A stretch of DNA of 64,000 nucleotides, taken from the NCBI GenBank assembly GCA_003116875.1, contig BCKT01000015.1, forward strand, positions 62,001-126,000, read 5' to 3'. The stretch comes from Takashimella koratensis (taxonomy: Eukaryota; Basidiomycota; Tremellomycetes; Trichosporonales; Tetragoniomycetaceae). Made by a program: the position numbers and the translations under genes. Every line of letters begins with the position of its first letter. Within the stretch, counting starts at the first letter, position 1. The notes beneath the pieces were generated by a model. The model saw only the letters and a program-made list of their open reading frames with translations. It was not told the DNA's origin and did no database searches. Below are positions 11,950 through 22,220 of the stretch, piece by piece.

Positions 11950-13197
11950 TTGTAGACCGAGAGGATTGTCTTTCTTTGCTATCTACCGTGCTCTGTCTAC
12001 TGTCTACAGTACCATCTGTCTTTCAGCCTTCTGCTCGCTCCTCCCCAGTTCTGTTCCCCCCTCGTTCCGTCTGTCGTAGTTTTTTCGAACCCATTATTCT
12101 TTTTCCCTTCCCGCCGGCGTACAAAAGTCCCGAAATTCGTCTCGTCTTTTAGCCTCTTAGTCTCGTCGTTTACTGTATGTCCTGGTTGGGGCGGGCTGCG
12201 TGCGATCGAATATGAAGAATAAGGAAGTGAAGCCAAGTTCTTTTGGTCCCTGTCAGGTGTTACCCCGATTTCTGGTGGCATTCACCCTTTATTGAACCGG
12301 GGCCCTGAGCCCTTCATGTGAAAACAAATCGCCCGGTCGTAAGGAGAGTGCTGTAGGAACCGCATGGAAATGAAAGATCGAGCGCGCGCAGTGTGTAGAT
12401 TGCCGATGAACTGCAATGATTTCTCATGCTTGTTGGCACGAAGAGTTGGATCCGCTCTTAGTACCTGTCCCAAGCCCGAACAAACTCGCCTAGTCCTGCT
12501 AAGCTTAGCGTTACGCGCGACTGATTTCTCTCCGCTGTTGACCCTTTACAAATCACATGTTCATAGCAATCATTATCGTTCAAGCTTGTAGTAGCTGTAA
12601 GGCTCTCCAGCCGATTGTATATTTACATTTTTTGCATTGTTTTATCTGTCTCTCAACCCTTGAAGTCTTCTACGTACAGTAAACTCTGGAACCCCGAAGC
12701 ACCCTTTCGATATATTCGATATATGTTAAAACTAGACACAATCTTGATCTCTTCGTCCGGCGCGAGACTGGCTAGCTCTCTACTCGTATACAGGTGTACT
12801 GAAATGGACTTGAACAGCAGACTGAGGCCGCAGACCGCAGGCTATGTAGGAACTCAGAGTGGGAGGTGTGAAGTGGGAGGTGTAAAGGATCGAATTGGAC
12901 TAGAGTTGAGTGGAGGAGAGGGTGGTGTACGATGAACAAGAGAAAACTGGACGCTGGTGGAGCGAATGGAGTAGGCGTGAGAGCGACGGAACCAGAGAGA
13001 GCCGAATTGCGATTGCGATGATGATGATGGTATAGTCGACAGTGTCGATGATGATAAACAATATAAGGTGTGTAATGGACATGATTCCCCCAAGATGAGA
13101 TAGCTGGACAGTGTCGGAAGAACGGCTTCTTCGAGATGTATACGACATTTATGATTCTTCCCAGCGGACGACTGAGTGGAAGACAACACGCCATCGA
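11950..13197. other. Convergent 3' intergenic region
   Basis: 1.25 kb between two genes that point toward each other. T-rich stretches suit 3' UTRs. Only short chance reading frames are present; I see no gene or repeat. Confidence 0.5.
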
Positions 13198-14967
13198 TTA
13201 GAGGGCGCGACCGGGGCTTGGGGCCGACTCCTCGTACTCGTACTTTGGCGGTGGGGTCCACCTCCCACTGTTGTTCTCAAGCTTGACTCGGCGCAGATCC
13301 CGCTCGGATCGGACGTAAGCCTGCATTTCCCTCGTTGTTCTGTCCTGGACCTGCTGAGTAGCTGCCGCTGTCGCTGCCGCACCCGTGATTGGTGCAAAGG
13401 GGTCAAGAGCGAGTTCCGGGTCGAGGTCGAACACGAGTTCGGGGGAGTGCGGGGTCTCTGGGCTCCGCTGAGGTGGTGTGGATGTGAGCTGGAGCCCGCT
13501 CTGTTTCCGCAAGGTAGTGGTACGGATGTTGGGCGGGGTAGGGCGGAACGAGGACGAGAGGCTGAAGGGCTGGCCGAGGTCTGGGGCAGGGAGAGGAGGG
13601 AGGGGGAGGTTTGGAGGAGGGTGGGAAGGAGCGGCCTGGCGGGGCGCCCGAGCAGAGTATGAGGAGGAAGCGTCGCTGGGCTGGCGAGCGAGGACAGGAG
13701 AGGTGGTTGCCGACATCATGGAAGCTGGAATCTCAGAGACGTCGAGGTCCCTGAGAGCCGTCTGGAGGGCCTTGATCCGCGCCTCGAGCATGCGGCGGAC
13801 GTCATCCTCTGCTCGCGTGGCGGAGGAAGTTGACTGCATACTTGGGCTCTCGGGGATCGCGGGGCTCGCGTAGACGCTCTCGGTAGTGTGGTTGCTGCGC
13901 GCAGTCATGACGGTCGCGTTGCTCTCTGCGCGCGGGCGGATAGGCTCGGCGACGGAGGCAGTAGCGAAGCTGCGTGGGGAGCGGGCGGGCGGGCTGCCAC
14001 GGGTAGATTGGTCGAAGAAGTCGCGGTCCTCGATCTCCGAGTCCCGGTGCGAGGACGAGATGGGGATCGGGTTCGACGCGGGGCTGGGCGGGGCCGGGGA
14101 CACGGGCGAGATGGAAGAGACGGACAAAGTTGAGGGGCCGACACCGAGCCCGCTCGGCATCCGGTGGACTGTAGAGACGCTGGGTCCACGGGACAGGCTC
14201 TTGACGGAGAGATCGCGGCCACGGGGTCGTTCCGACGACGGGGTGACAGGGGAGTCGCGCGCGCTGGTGAGCCCCGTGCTGCCGGAGTTGACAGTGATGA
14301 TAGACGAGGTCCCGTCGTCGCCGCCAAGAGGGAGCTGGTACTCTAGTGGAAGAGGGAACTTGCCCTTCATGAGTTGTCGGCGAACCGGGGAGGACGGGCG
14401 CGGGATGTCGATGGCCGAGGGTGGGAGGCCAAACGACATGCGGACAAGGTAGAAAATGTCTTGGTACCCGAGGTGTGCGTATTTCTTTTCAAGCGCCTCG
14501 AGCTGGGTAGGGGGTCAGCTGGAGTCGGATGGCAAGTGGGAGTAGTGAGAGAGTGGGCGCGCGCCAAGAAGGAGTGCTTGGCTTTGGAAAGAGGGTGGGA
14601 AAGAGGGGGAGGGGGGTTGAGAATGGCATGGTGGATTGACTCACCTTGCCACCGGGAGCACCGACGGCCTTGCTGCCCTTGGTCTTCTTGATCTTGGCGC
14701 GGACATAGATCTTGACGACCTCGATGGCGTCCTGCATACTCTGGTGGTTGTTGGGGTCGGTACGAGCGAGCGCCTGCGGGAGTGTCAGTGATGTGAGGCT
14801 AGGAGGAGGAGGCGGAAGAGCGAGTAGTGGACGTACCGAGGCGACCTAGAGTCGGAGGAAAGAAGGAATGTGTCATGTCAGCGGGTGATGGTGATGCGAG
14901 CTAGAACAATGCGAGGAGGGGATTAACTCACCTCGAGCGCCGTGTCACCCTTCATGAACGTGGCCAT
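13198..14967 (-). CDS. Unrecognised Ser/Pro-rich protein with a conserved-looking N-terminus
   Basis: On the minus strand, exons 14967-14932, 14845-14837, 14773-14645 and 14502-13198 join in phase to 492 residues. The second exon is only 9 nt (Val-Ala-Ser). The first 85 residues look globular and helical: ALARTDPNNH, MQDAIEVVKIYVRAKIKKT, LEALEKKYAHLGYQDIFYLV. The rest is disordered and rich in Ser, Pro, Arg and Thr, with a possible short coiled coil (VRRMLEARIKALQTALRDLD, about residues 290-310). The three-helix N-terminus loosely recalls a MIT-like bundle, but I do not recognise a family. A signalling or trafficking adaptor is possible; this is only inference. Confidence 0.75.
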
Positions 14968-17466
14968 GGTAAATGAAGCTCAGGGTGGGGATGGGGCAGT
15001 GAGTAGGGAGTGGTGCTGTGGTAGGTGCTGTGCTGGTGGTGGGTGGTGGCGAGGGAGAGAGGGTGGGTGGATGGGAGGATGGGTAGGTGGGTGGATGAGG
15101 AGGATGAAATATGACGAGACGAGTGACGAGGGGTGAACGTGTCTGTGTCTCGACTCCGAACGAGACGGCGGCAAACGAATAGCGGTGAGCGGTCGAGATC
15201 TCCACCGAGCCAACAGCGGGCAAAGGCAGCGGCAAATCAACCCCTAATCAACTGCCGAACAATGGGACACTCGGGGAAAGGAAGGAATGCAAGACAGGGA
15301 GGGCGGCGAGAGGGCGAGGGCGAGGGCGAGGGGCGTGGTGCAATTGGGGAGGGGAAGGGCAAGTGGGGGACCGTGGGCACTGGCTCTGTCGGCCTCAGCC
15401 GGTGGTTGTCGAGTAGAACAAGTGACTACTTCGGCTCGTCGCTATCGCAGTGCCTCGCCCCGAAGGAGTCGGCTTTGTCGATTGGATATGACCACCTGAT
15501 TGACCAAGTCGACCGGAACTTCCGAAACGTGTCGTCAGAGATAAAAACAGACTCGAGTCGACGCGGCTAGTGAGTGGGGCCGAGGCGGGAGTGGTAGCGG
15601 TAAGCGGTAGGTAGAAGGGGTGAAGGGGAGCAGGAGGGGGTCGGTGTTCGGGCAAAGGAAAGAGTCGATGAGACAATGCTGTGCTGGCCGTGCCGTATTT
15701 TTCACTTTTCCAAGACGACGAGATGACCGAATGAGAAATAGAAAAAGGGAGCGTGTCTCCGTCCGTTGTCCGCGTCCGTCTGTGGCAAGGGAAAATGCAC
15801 AAGAGGAGGGTGGGAGAGCCCGTGGTGCGTTGCGTTTGGTGCGTAGGTGCGAGGTTTTTCGGATTCGTCCGTCAAAGTGTACTGCCTCGTCTGTTTTTGG
15901 AAGCAGTCGAGAACCGGGGGGAGAGGATCAACGTTTCAAACGATGAATATATAGGTCGATGAATCGGTGCGCGCTTTTTAGAGTTTTGAACAGCGTCAAG
16001 CTGGATCCGTCCGAAGTGAGGTGAAGCTGAGTGACGGTCGCTGGTGGTGTTGGTGTTGGTGTTGGTGTTGATGTGTGACGGGGGAGCGCTGCGCCGGATC
16101 CAAGCTTGCTCTATCTTTATAGAGTCACAAACGCGCTAGAGTACGGGGATCGGGGGGGGGGGGGGGGAGGGTAATCGATATCTTTTGACTTTTACTTTGC
16201 TCTGCACCCACCCACCCCTCTTCTTATCCGACGATTGGACTTTTGACGTTCAGGTCAAAGGGAAAAAAGGCCTGGCTGGGTTCCTGTTTCCATGCGGCTC
16301 CTACGATACGAACCCCTTGCACCCTGGGTTCTGATCCAGGTGTATGGGAGCGGAAAGAGGCTGAAGAACAGGGAGCAAGGGGTTTGGGGTCGGGCGGGTG
16401 GCAACGCGGGTGTAACTGCATCTGCATCCTCTCTTCGCTTCCTGAGCCTGAGCCTTGTCGGGTGTCGTTTTCCTGGGTTTCTCATCCCAGAATCCGGCAT
16501 GAGCCCATCCCTTTTTTTTTCCCAGATTCATCAAACCGGGCGCGTCTGCAATCGTTGCGCACGTCAAAGAAGCGAGCAGCCAGGTCCGGGGCGGGGGGAA
16601 AGACGGCCTCACACAGTGTGTTCTCAGGCACCAGGGCCAGCCGAGGAGGCAGATCGGTAGGCAGGGTTAAATCTCAAAGTGGGATTGGTCCCAGTCTGGG
16701 GTAGATAACAAACGTGCGTGGGGTTGGGAAATGCAACAGTGAGACTGGGACTGCATCGGAGAATTCATAGTCTGCCACAGAGTAAAATAATGCTCAGTGT
16801 CATCCTCTCATGACGCAGCTGCCACCCGCCACTTTTACCAGTTCCGACTCTGGCTCAACCTCCATTGCCACTTGCGGCCAGGTTGGTACTCTGTTGCCAC
16901 TCAGACCACATTCAACTGCTTGACTGGCAATGGTTTCACCGAGACAAGCTTGGGAAGATCACCTCCAAAACAAGCTCCTGCTGTCCTCTCTCGCCCTTCA
17001 AACTCCCTCCAGCTGATCTCTAGGGCAACGTCACCGCCGGGTCAACCGAATGGCGGGTCCACGTCCATTGCACATGTGCTTTGCATTCTGTCCTATCCGA
17101 GTAGTCGGACAGAGCTTCCAGGGAACGTACAAACATTTACTTCTCTTTGTCTTTCTGCCTCTCATACACAACTGGTGCTGCAATCACAACATTGCGTCAA
17201 CGGGCCAAGGTATTGCGCGGTGCCTCGGTCAATGACAGTCTGAAACCGGATGTTCGGCTCAACTTGCTGGAACGGACGTGTCGAGCCGGACATCAAGAGG
17301 TACCTTAGTGCGCCTCGTTGCCACGAGTGGGGCCAAGACGAAGCTGTGGATAGGTATCAGCCACCAGGTCCATCTCATCCACATGGGCGACGGCGGTGAC
17401 TCACTCCGTCGAGGTAGACTTTGGGTCGGTGGCGTCAGTACCTTGCAGACATGTGGGAGACAGTAA
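14968..17466. other. 2.5 kb gene-poor region with simple repeats
   Basis: The left part is the probable promoter of the minus-strand gene ending at 14967, with CCCACC-type runs on both strands. The rest holds a GGTGTT hexamer repeat (about 16042-16070), a poly-G run near 16151-16168, and scattered short frames (the longest, 16797-17243, has no family or splice support). No RNA gene found. A poorly conserved gene could be missed here. Confidence 0.45.
16042..16070. repeat. GGTGTT hexanucleotide microsatellite
   Basis: About four and a half copies of a TGGTGT unit in a non-coding stretch. Simple sequence repeat; no function inferred. Confidence 0.8.
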
Positions 17467-18235
17467 TCAAGACGGAAGGGGGCATGTTACCAGGGCGACT
17501 CCTGGGACCTGCCGATCTCGCAAGGTGTTGGTAGCGTAGGAGCAAGGGGAGGAAGGGTAAGGGATGAGAAGGGAAGATTCCAACGTACAGTGCCTTGCAG
17601 CAGCTAAACGTGGCCCACGTTCATCAGCATTGCTTCTTGGCAGGGGCACGAGGCACAAGTAAAGAACATCCAGAGGAAGAGGTAGCCGAAACAGGTAGAC
17701 TCACCGAAGCCTCCGCCAACGAGGGCAACAGCCACGACGAATCCCATAGGGTAGAGCTCGACCGGAATGTCTGCAGGCAATACCGACGCCACCGAGGGTT
17801 GGAGAAGAACAGTCGATCCAGGTAAACAGATGTCAGCAGGGTCTCCAACGCGTCTTCCCCAGTTAGGTACTGATGCAGAAGCGAGGTAAAGCGGTATGAG
17901 GGGTCTAGTTCACTCACCCTTGAGGCCGAAGCGGAAGATCTACGATACCGGCGGGATCGAGGATCCTGTCAGCATCAAAGACCAATATATCTCAACTCCG
18001 GCGCTTCGGAGACGGTCTACACCTAATGTGGACGAGGACACGCGTGTCTTGTCACTGGGTGGGAGGGAGGAAGGTGGACCGCAAAGGTACTTACGAGCTT
18101 GGATCGGCCGCCGCGGGCCTCTTCCGAGTTCCACCTCCTAGCGACGAGGTTGGTGCGTGTGGCCGGGTTGAGACCGGCCCGAATAGCGGGACGTGCGAGG
18201 GCGGGGCGGATGGAGTTGGCAGCTGGGGAGATCAT
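17467..18235 (-). CDS. B12D/MLRQ-like small mitochondrial membrane protein (3' end uncertain)
   Basis: On the minus strand, exon 18235-18095 gives a 47-residue Ala/Arg-rich mitochondrial presequence (IRPALARPAIRAGLNPATR). Exon 17939-17918 (22 nt) and exon 17770-17705 add IFRFGLKD and IPVELYPMGFVVAVALVGGG. A P-x-E-x-Y-P motif followed by one membrane helix is the hallmark of the B12D/NDUFA4 (MLRQ) family of respiratory-chain small subunits. The last exon is unclear. Acceptor CTAG at 17604-17607 gives 17603-17467 and 121 residues in total, but the resulting tail does not resemble the family, so a further intron is possible. Likely an inner-membrane complex I or IV accessory protein. Shares a 506-bp divergent promoter with the ACBP gene. 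Confidence 0.6.
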
Positions 18236-18741
18236 GTTGAGTGGTGAGTGGATGCGATGGTTGTGATTGTCTCTGGTGTTGATGATGGGAGAGAGGGGGA
18301 CGTGGGAAGGGAGCGAGTGGTGGTAAGCATTTTGTAATGGATACAAGGATGGGCTATGATCTCATGACCGTCGACATAGGCAAGGTAATCGCGTTGTACA
18401 TCAAGTGGAGTACGACTAGCACCATCCGGTAATGGCGCCTACAGAGACCGAGACTCAAAGGATACGTCACGAGACTCAACTGTGGAGGGAATGCAGCCTA
18501 GTCCACGGGGCCTCGAAATAAATAGGCGCACAAGAAGGCACGTTCATAATTCATTCCCTCGCCACCGAGTCCAGATAGGCCCGAGATCGACTTTGGGGGG
18601 CAATGACGCCTGAAACGCCATGCATGGACACGGCCTCACACACACGCACAAAGACCTACACACACCGTTCCCAGCTCACCCACCCCTCGTCGTCTCACCT
18701 CCCCATCACCCATACCTTCTTCCCACAGCAACCCAATCACA
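18236..18741. promoter_or_regulatory. Divergent promoter between the B12D-like and ACBP genes
   Basis: 506 bp separate two start codons that face away from each other, so both promoters lie here. A short CACACACACGCAC run and a C/T-rich leader precede the ACBP start. No specific site recognised. Confidence 0.55.
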
Positions 18742-19441
18742 ATGGTCAATGTTCAAGCTCAGTTCGACAAGGCCGTCGCCATCGTCAAGGCCCTCCCGGC
18801 CGACGGACCCAACAAGCCCACCCAGGACCAGCAGCTCGAGGTGAGTTGGGCTCTAGTTCAACGTTGAGTGATGCTGGGTCAGCCCCTGCGTCGCATCCCT
18901 GTCTACACTGTCTACATGTAAGATCTGTTTTGACATCTTCTCCCAGTTCTACGCCTACTTCAAGCAGGCCAACGAGGGCGACGTCTCCGGCCCTGCTCCC
19001 AGTAAGTCTACCCTCCTCTCTCCCTGTCCAACATTCACCTATGCTATGTCTTTGCTACGCTACCAAGGCTTGACACCCTAACTCAGGCTGACCATCCTAG
19101 GCGCCTTCAACTTCACCGCCAAGTACAAGTTCAACGCGTGGAAGAAGATCGAGGGCACCAGCAAGGACGACGCCAAGGCCAAGTACGTCGCCCTCCTCAA
19201 GCAGGTACGTCTACTCAGGCTGTCTATCCCCGGAGAGATCTTGGCCCACGGGCTCTCGCCTTGGCTACCTAATGGGATCCACACGTAGCAGTAACCATGT
19301 GCTGACAGAGTACAGATGCTCGAGAAGGCTGACGACGAGGAGAGCAAGAAGTACCTCGCCGAGCTTGAGGGTGAGCTTCAGTCGCTTTGCGATTAGACAA
19401 AACCGAGCTGACACTTATCTCCAGCCGCTGGCCAGGAGTAG
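18742..19441 (+). CDS. ACB1: Acyl-CoA-binding protein (ACBP)
   Basis: Exons 18742-18840, 18947-19001, 19101-19204, 19316-19370 and 19425-19441 join in phase to 109 residues. It reads as a single four-helix ACBP fold: FDKAVAIVKALP, then FYAYFKQANEGDVSGPAP, then KYKFNAWKKIEG, then AKYVALLKQMLEKAD. The Y-x-x-F-K-Q-A-x-x-G-D and Y-K-x-N-A-W-K motifs are the acyl-CoA contact residues of the family. No signal or membrane segment, so it is a cytosolic carrier of long-chain acyl-CoA esters for lipid synthesis and vesicle traffic. The length is slightly above the usual 87-92 residues because of a longer linker (GDVSGPAPSAFNFTA) and C-terminus. Confidence 0.95.
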
Positions 19442-19974
19442 ATGCCGTTCCGTATACGTACACGTCGTTTGGAATGAAGTCTTCGCTACCCGGTAACCAT
19501 TCAATGTTACACGTACTCGCCGATGGCTGGGTCGGGGAGCACTACTGACTTCTTACGGCTGCGCCTTTGACCTTGGCCGGGGAGTCAGTGGCAACGGGAA
19601 ACGCGCAGCGTTGACAACAGAAGGGAGTTTTGGATCCGCCTCCCTCGCGTAGCATGGCAAGAAGAGCGCCAGAGACTGAGGTAGAGTCGGGCTGACGGTG
19701 AAACGGCGTGCAGCGCGTTTCAAAAATTGTGTCAAGCTCCGAACTGTTGACGTCCAAAGGAAGGTTTTAGTCGCGGTTTAAAAAACAGGCTGCCTCAGTG
19801 CTGCCTCTGTGCAGTCTCAAGTCTCAGCCAGTCCCATTCCATTCACTACCACCACTGGCTCTATAATTGCCGCTCACATATAAGATTGGACTGACTCTGG
19901 CTGCCAGCTCGACGCCAAGACTTATCACAAGACTTTGATCCCACCAGTCAATTTGACCGCAAGTGCTTGGCACA
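19442..19974. other. Intergenic region
   Basis: 3' flank of the ACBP gene and probable promoter of the next small gene. No repeat or RNA gene seen. Confidence 0.45.
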
Positions 19975-20454
19975 ATGTCGAGCACATCTATGGAGCCTTT
20001 CAAACCAGAGCGTCCCAAACCATGGGACAGACTGCCGCCTAAAGCCGAAAATCCTACCGAGCTCCTTTCTACCTTGCCGCTCTACATTGAGACGAGCTAC
20101 AGCTACGAGCTTCCCACGAGGAACTCAAGTATAAGCCCCCCAGAAGACCGCAAATTCGAAAAGACGATTCCCATTCGAACTTTCACTCGCGTAAACACTT
20201 GGCACGACCTCGTAAACATCCGTTTCTATTCGGTGAAAGTTAATATCGCTTCATACTCGAGCTGCGAGCCATCAAAGATGAGCTTGGTATATCAGAAACA
20301 CAAGTACAAGCGAGTTTTATGTCATTTCGATCCAAAGACGCGGGAAAAATATCCAGTGTTTGACGAAAGGAGGCGAAGGAGGTCACGGAGCAGATCACCA
20401 ATGAGGAGTGAGCTTGGATTCAAGGGCGCAGTGGAAGAGGTTTCGCAGACGTGA
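19975..20454 (+). CDS. Hypothetical basic protein with an RS-like tail
   Basis: A single uninterrupted frame of 159 residues starting at ATG 19975 (CACAATG context). The N-terminal half is Pro/Lys-rich (MEPFKPERPKPWDRLPPKAE). The middle is mixed alpha/beta in character (IPIRTFTRVNTWHDLVNIRF). The C-terminal part has an Arg/Ser cluster (RRRRRSRSRSPMRSE) that could be a nuclear signal or RS-like patch. I recognise no family. It lies just upstream of the two tandem paralogs and might be a very diverged relative, but I cannot align it convincingly. Being intronless in an intron-rich region is unusual; it could be a short real gene or a fortuitous frame. Confidence 0.5.
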   Translation: MSSTSMEPFKPERPKPWDRLPPKAENPTELLSTLPLYIETSYSYELPTRNSSISPPEDRKFEKTIPIRTFTRVNTWHDLVNIRFYSVKVNIASYSSCEPSKMSLVYQKHKYKRVLCHFDPKTREKYPVFDERRRRRSRSRSPMRSELGFKGAVEEVSQT

Positions 20455-20917
20455 ACTGGATAGGTAGAATCAGCATGAGGCACAACACATCTGCAGAGTT
20501 TCGTCGTTGCAGATGATGTACACTGTGCATTACAAACCAATGTCATACCTGTCTTGCCGCTTGGACAACACTGAAAATGGCTACTTCAAGTATACTCTCT
20601 ACCCGTCATATTACTGCGTTTTCTCGCATCTAACAGCGTACTATGCGAGGAAGGCAGAGTACAGCACCGTCTCGGCGCCACATACTCTCCCACAAAGGTT
20701 TGACTTGGAGCCGACGCACAAAGGATTCTCTCCACCACCAGTCTCCCTCTCGTCTCTTGCCTATAGCTTTCCCACCGCCCACTTTCCACGATACTCCACT
20801 CCATTCTACGCCACCTAGACGTATCATCGTGAGGTTTTGGTTGTTGATGTTGCTCAACATTCTGTCGAGCGTACATAACCTTTTGCCACCGCTTGCACTT
20901 GAACACTTTCAAACATT
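20455..20917. other. Intergenic region upstream of paralog A
   Basis: The part from about 20690 resembles the region upstream of paralog B (about 21975-22140): both carry CCCACAAAGG, then GGAG-C-GA, then AAAGGA, then CCTCTC in the same order. This suggests the duplication included the promoter. Confidence 0.5.
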
Positions 20918-21632
20918 ATGTCTACTGAGAAAGACACAAAAATCACGAACGAGACGGCAATGACGGAGGAAGATTCCGACGGATCTTCCGACGATGAACC
21001 CTCTACCAAGCCCACTCGCCGCCGCTCCACACCTCAGAGGCTCCAGGCTTCCGCTTCGGTAGAGGCCACCCAGTCCACCGAAAGCCGGCAAGCATCCACG
21101 GACGAGGAAGAACCCGACTGCCGCCCATTCGAGATCTCCATGTCACGCGAAACCCAGACGGCTAATGGGTTCTGCAAGAGCTTCGTTTGTATGAGCCGAT
21201 ACAATCGGAATGATCCGAAAGGAGAGAAGTGCGAGGGAACGGAGGAGGAGGAAGAGGAGCTCAATGCTGCGCTTCAGGTGAGTGAGAAAGTCAACCTTAA
21301 CATCACATCAAACATGGCTGACTATAATGAATACCTATCTGGATGGACGATCGGTTTGATGATAGAGCGGAGACACAGCCACCGTGGACAAGATCCTCAG
21401 AACAAGCGGGTTTGGTGGTTGGGATTTTCTCAAGAATGGTCATGATACGACAGAGGGTTCGACAACTCGACAGCAAGTGCGCAGCAACCTTCGAGGTCGA
21501 AAACACCCCCTGGGCTCAATGTTCAATGGTACCGACATGATCTCAAGATGGTGGCCCAAGGAGTGGGGCAAGTTCATAGAAGGTCCGAGTGAGGTGGAGA
21601 CAGATGAGAGCACTCAAACGAAGGAAGGGTAG
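20918..21632 (+). CDS. Tandem paralog A, unrecognised nuclear-looking family, likely truncated
   Basis: Exons 20918-21277 and 21366-21629, stop TAG at 21630-21632, give 208 residues. The N-terminus is acidic and Ser/Thr-rich; an acidic Glu run follows. Exon 2 (SGDTATVDKILRTSGFGG, FLKNGHDTTEG, RSNLRGRKHPL, WWPKEWGKF) aligns along its length with paralog B (SGSFEKVSKMLGFGEDE, FLKTFFNDTSENP, ISNLRGLEFSL, AWPSEWGGKL), and the intron sits at the same position. Downstream of the TAG the same frame stays open to a TAA at 21774-21776. That extra stretch is Lys-rich and resembles the paralog B tail, so the stop appears to have removed about 48 residues. No known domain recognised. Confidence 0.7.
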
Positions 21633-21776
21633 GGGTACCGCCAAGAGGTCAAGAAGGTGGAGAGGAAATCGAAGGCAAAGGCGGTGAAAGCGAACCCGCA
21701 GACCAAGACCTCAGCGGAGGCAGAGGATGGGAGTGATTCGAGCGAGGGGGACCAGACAAGAGCAGACAGCGATTAA

Positions 21777-22220
21777 GATAGAGCGGCGAGGTCATTCAAA
21801 TGGTTCGATATGCTCTTTCAACCGACTCCATACTTCTCATAAGATGTGGTCTATACCCCTCGAGTCTTTACGTATTGGGATGTAATGTAGCTCTGGCCAC
21901 TTTGCCCGGTCCCTTCCCATCCTCTCGTCTTTCGCCCCCATCCCTCCTACCTGTCTTTCTTCCGCCACAACTCCCCACAAAGGCTCACCGTGGAGTCGAA
22001 ACATAAAGGACTGCCCGCGCCACCCGTCTCACCTCTCACCTCCTACCTCTCAACTTTCACATACCGCAAATTTCCACCGTTTTCCACCTCAATCCCTCCA
22101 TCGACGGTCGCTATTGAGGTTTAAACTTGTTGTTGCTCTTCATCTTATTATCTGTCCATTCTCTTTGGCCACACCTTGACCTTCCCCCTCCCCATTCCCC
22201 CAAGCCCACGCTTATACAAC
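21777..22220. other. Intergenic region between the paralogs
   Basis: The first part (TTTACGTATTGGGATGTA, about 21867-21884) resembles the 3' flank of paralog B (CTTTTTGGGATGTACG), and the second part resembles the promoter of paralog A. Both flanks were probably duplicated with the gene. No extra gene seen. Confidence 0.5.

Noticed and set aside
16270..16345. Minus-strand GGTTCGTATC resembling a tRNA B-box
   Set aside because: The flanking bases do not form a T-stem and no A-box is at the right distance.
16797..17243. Plus-strand open frame of 148 codons
   Set aside because: No family, no splice context and composition typical of non-coding sequence; more likely chance.
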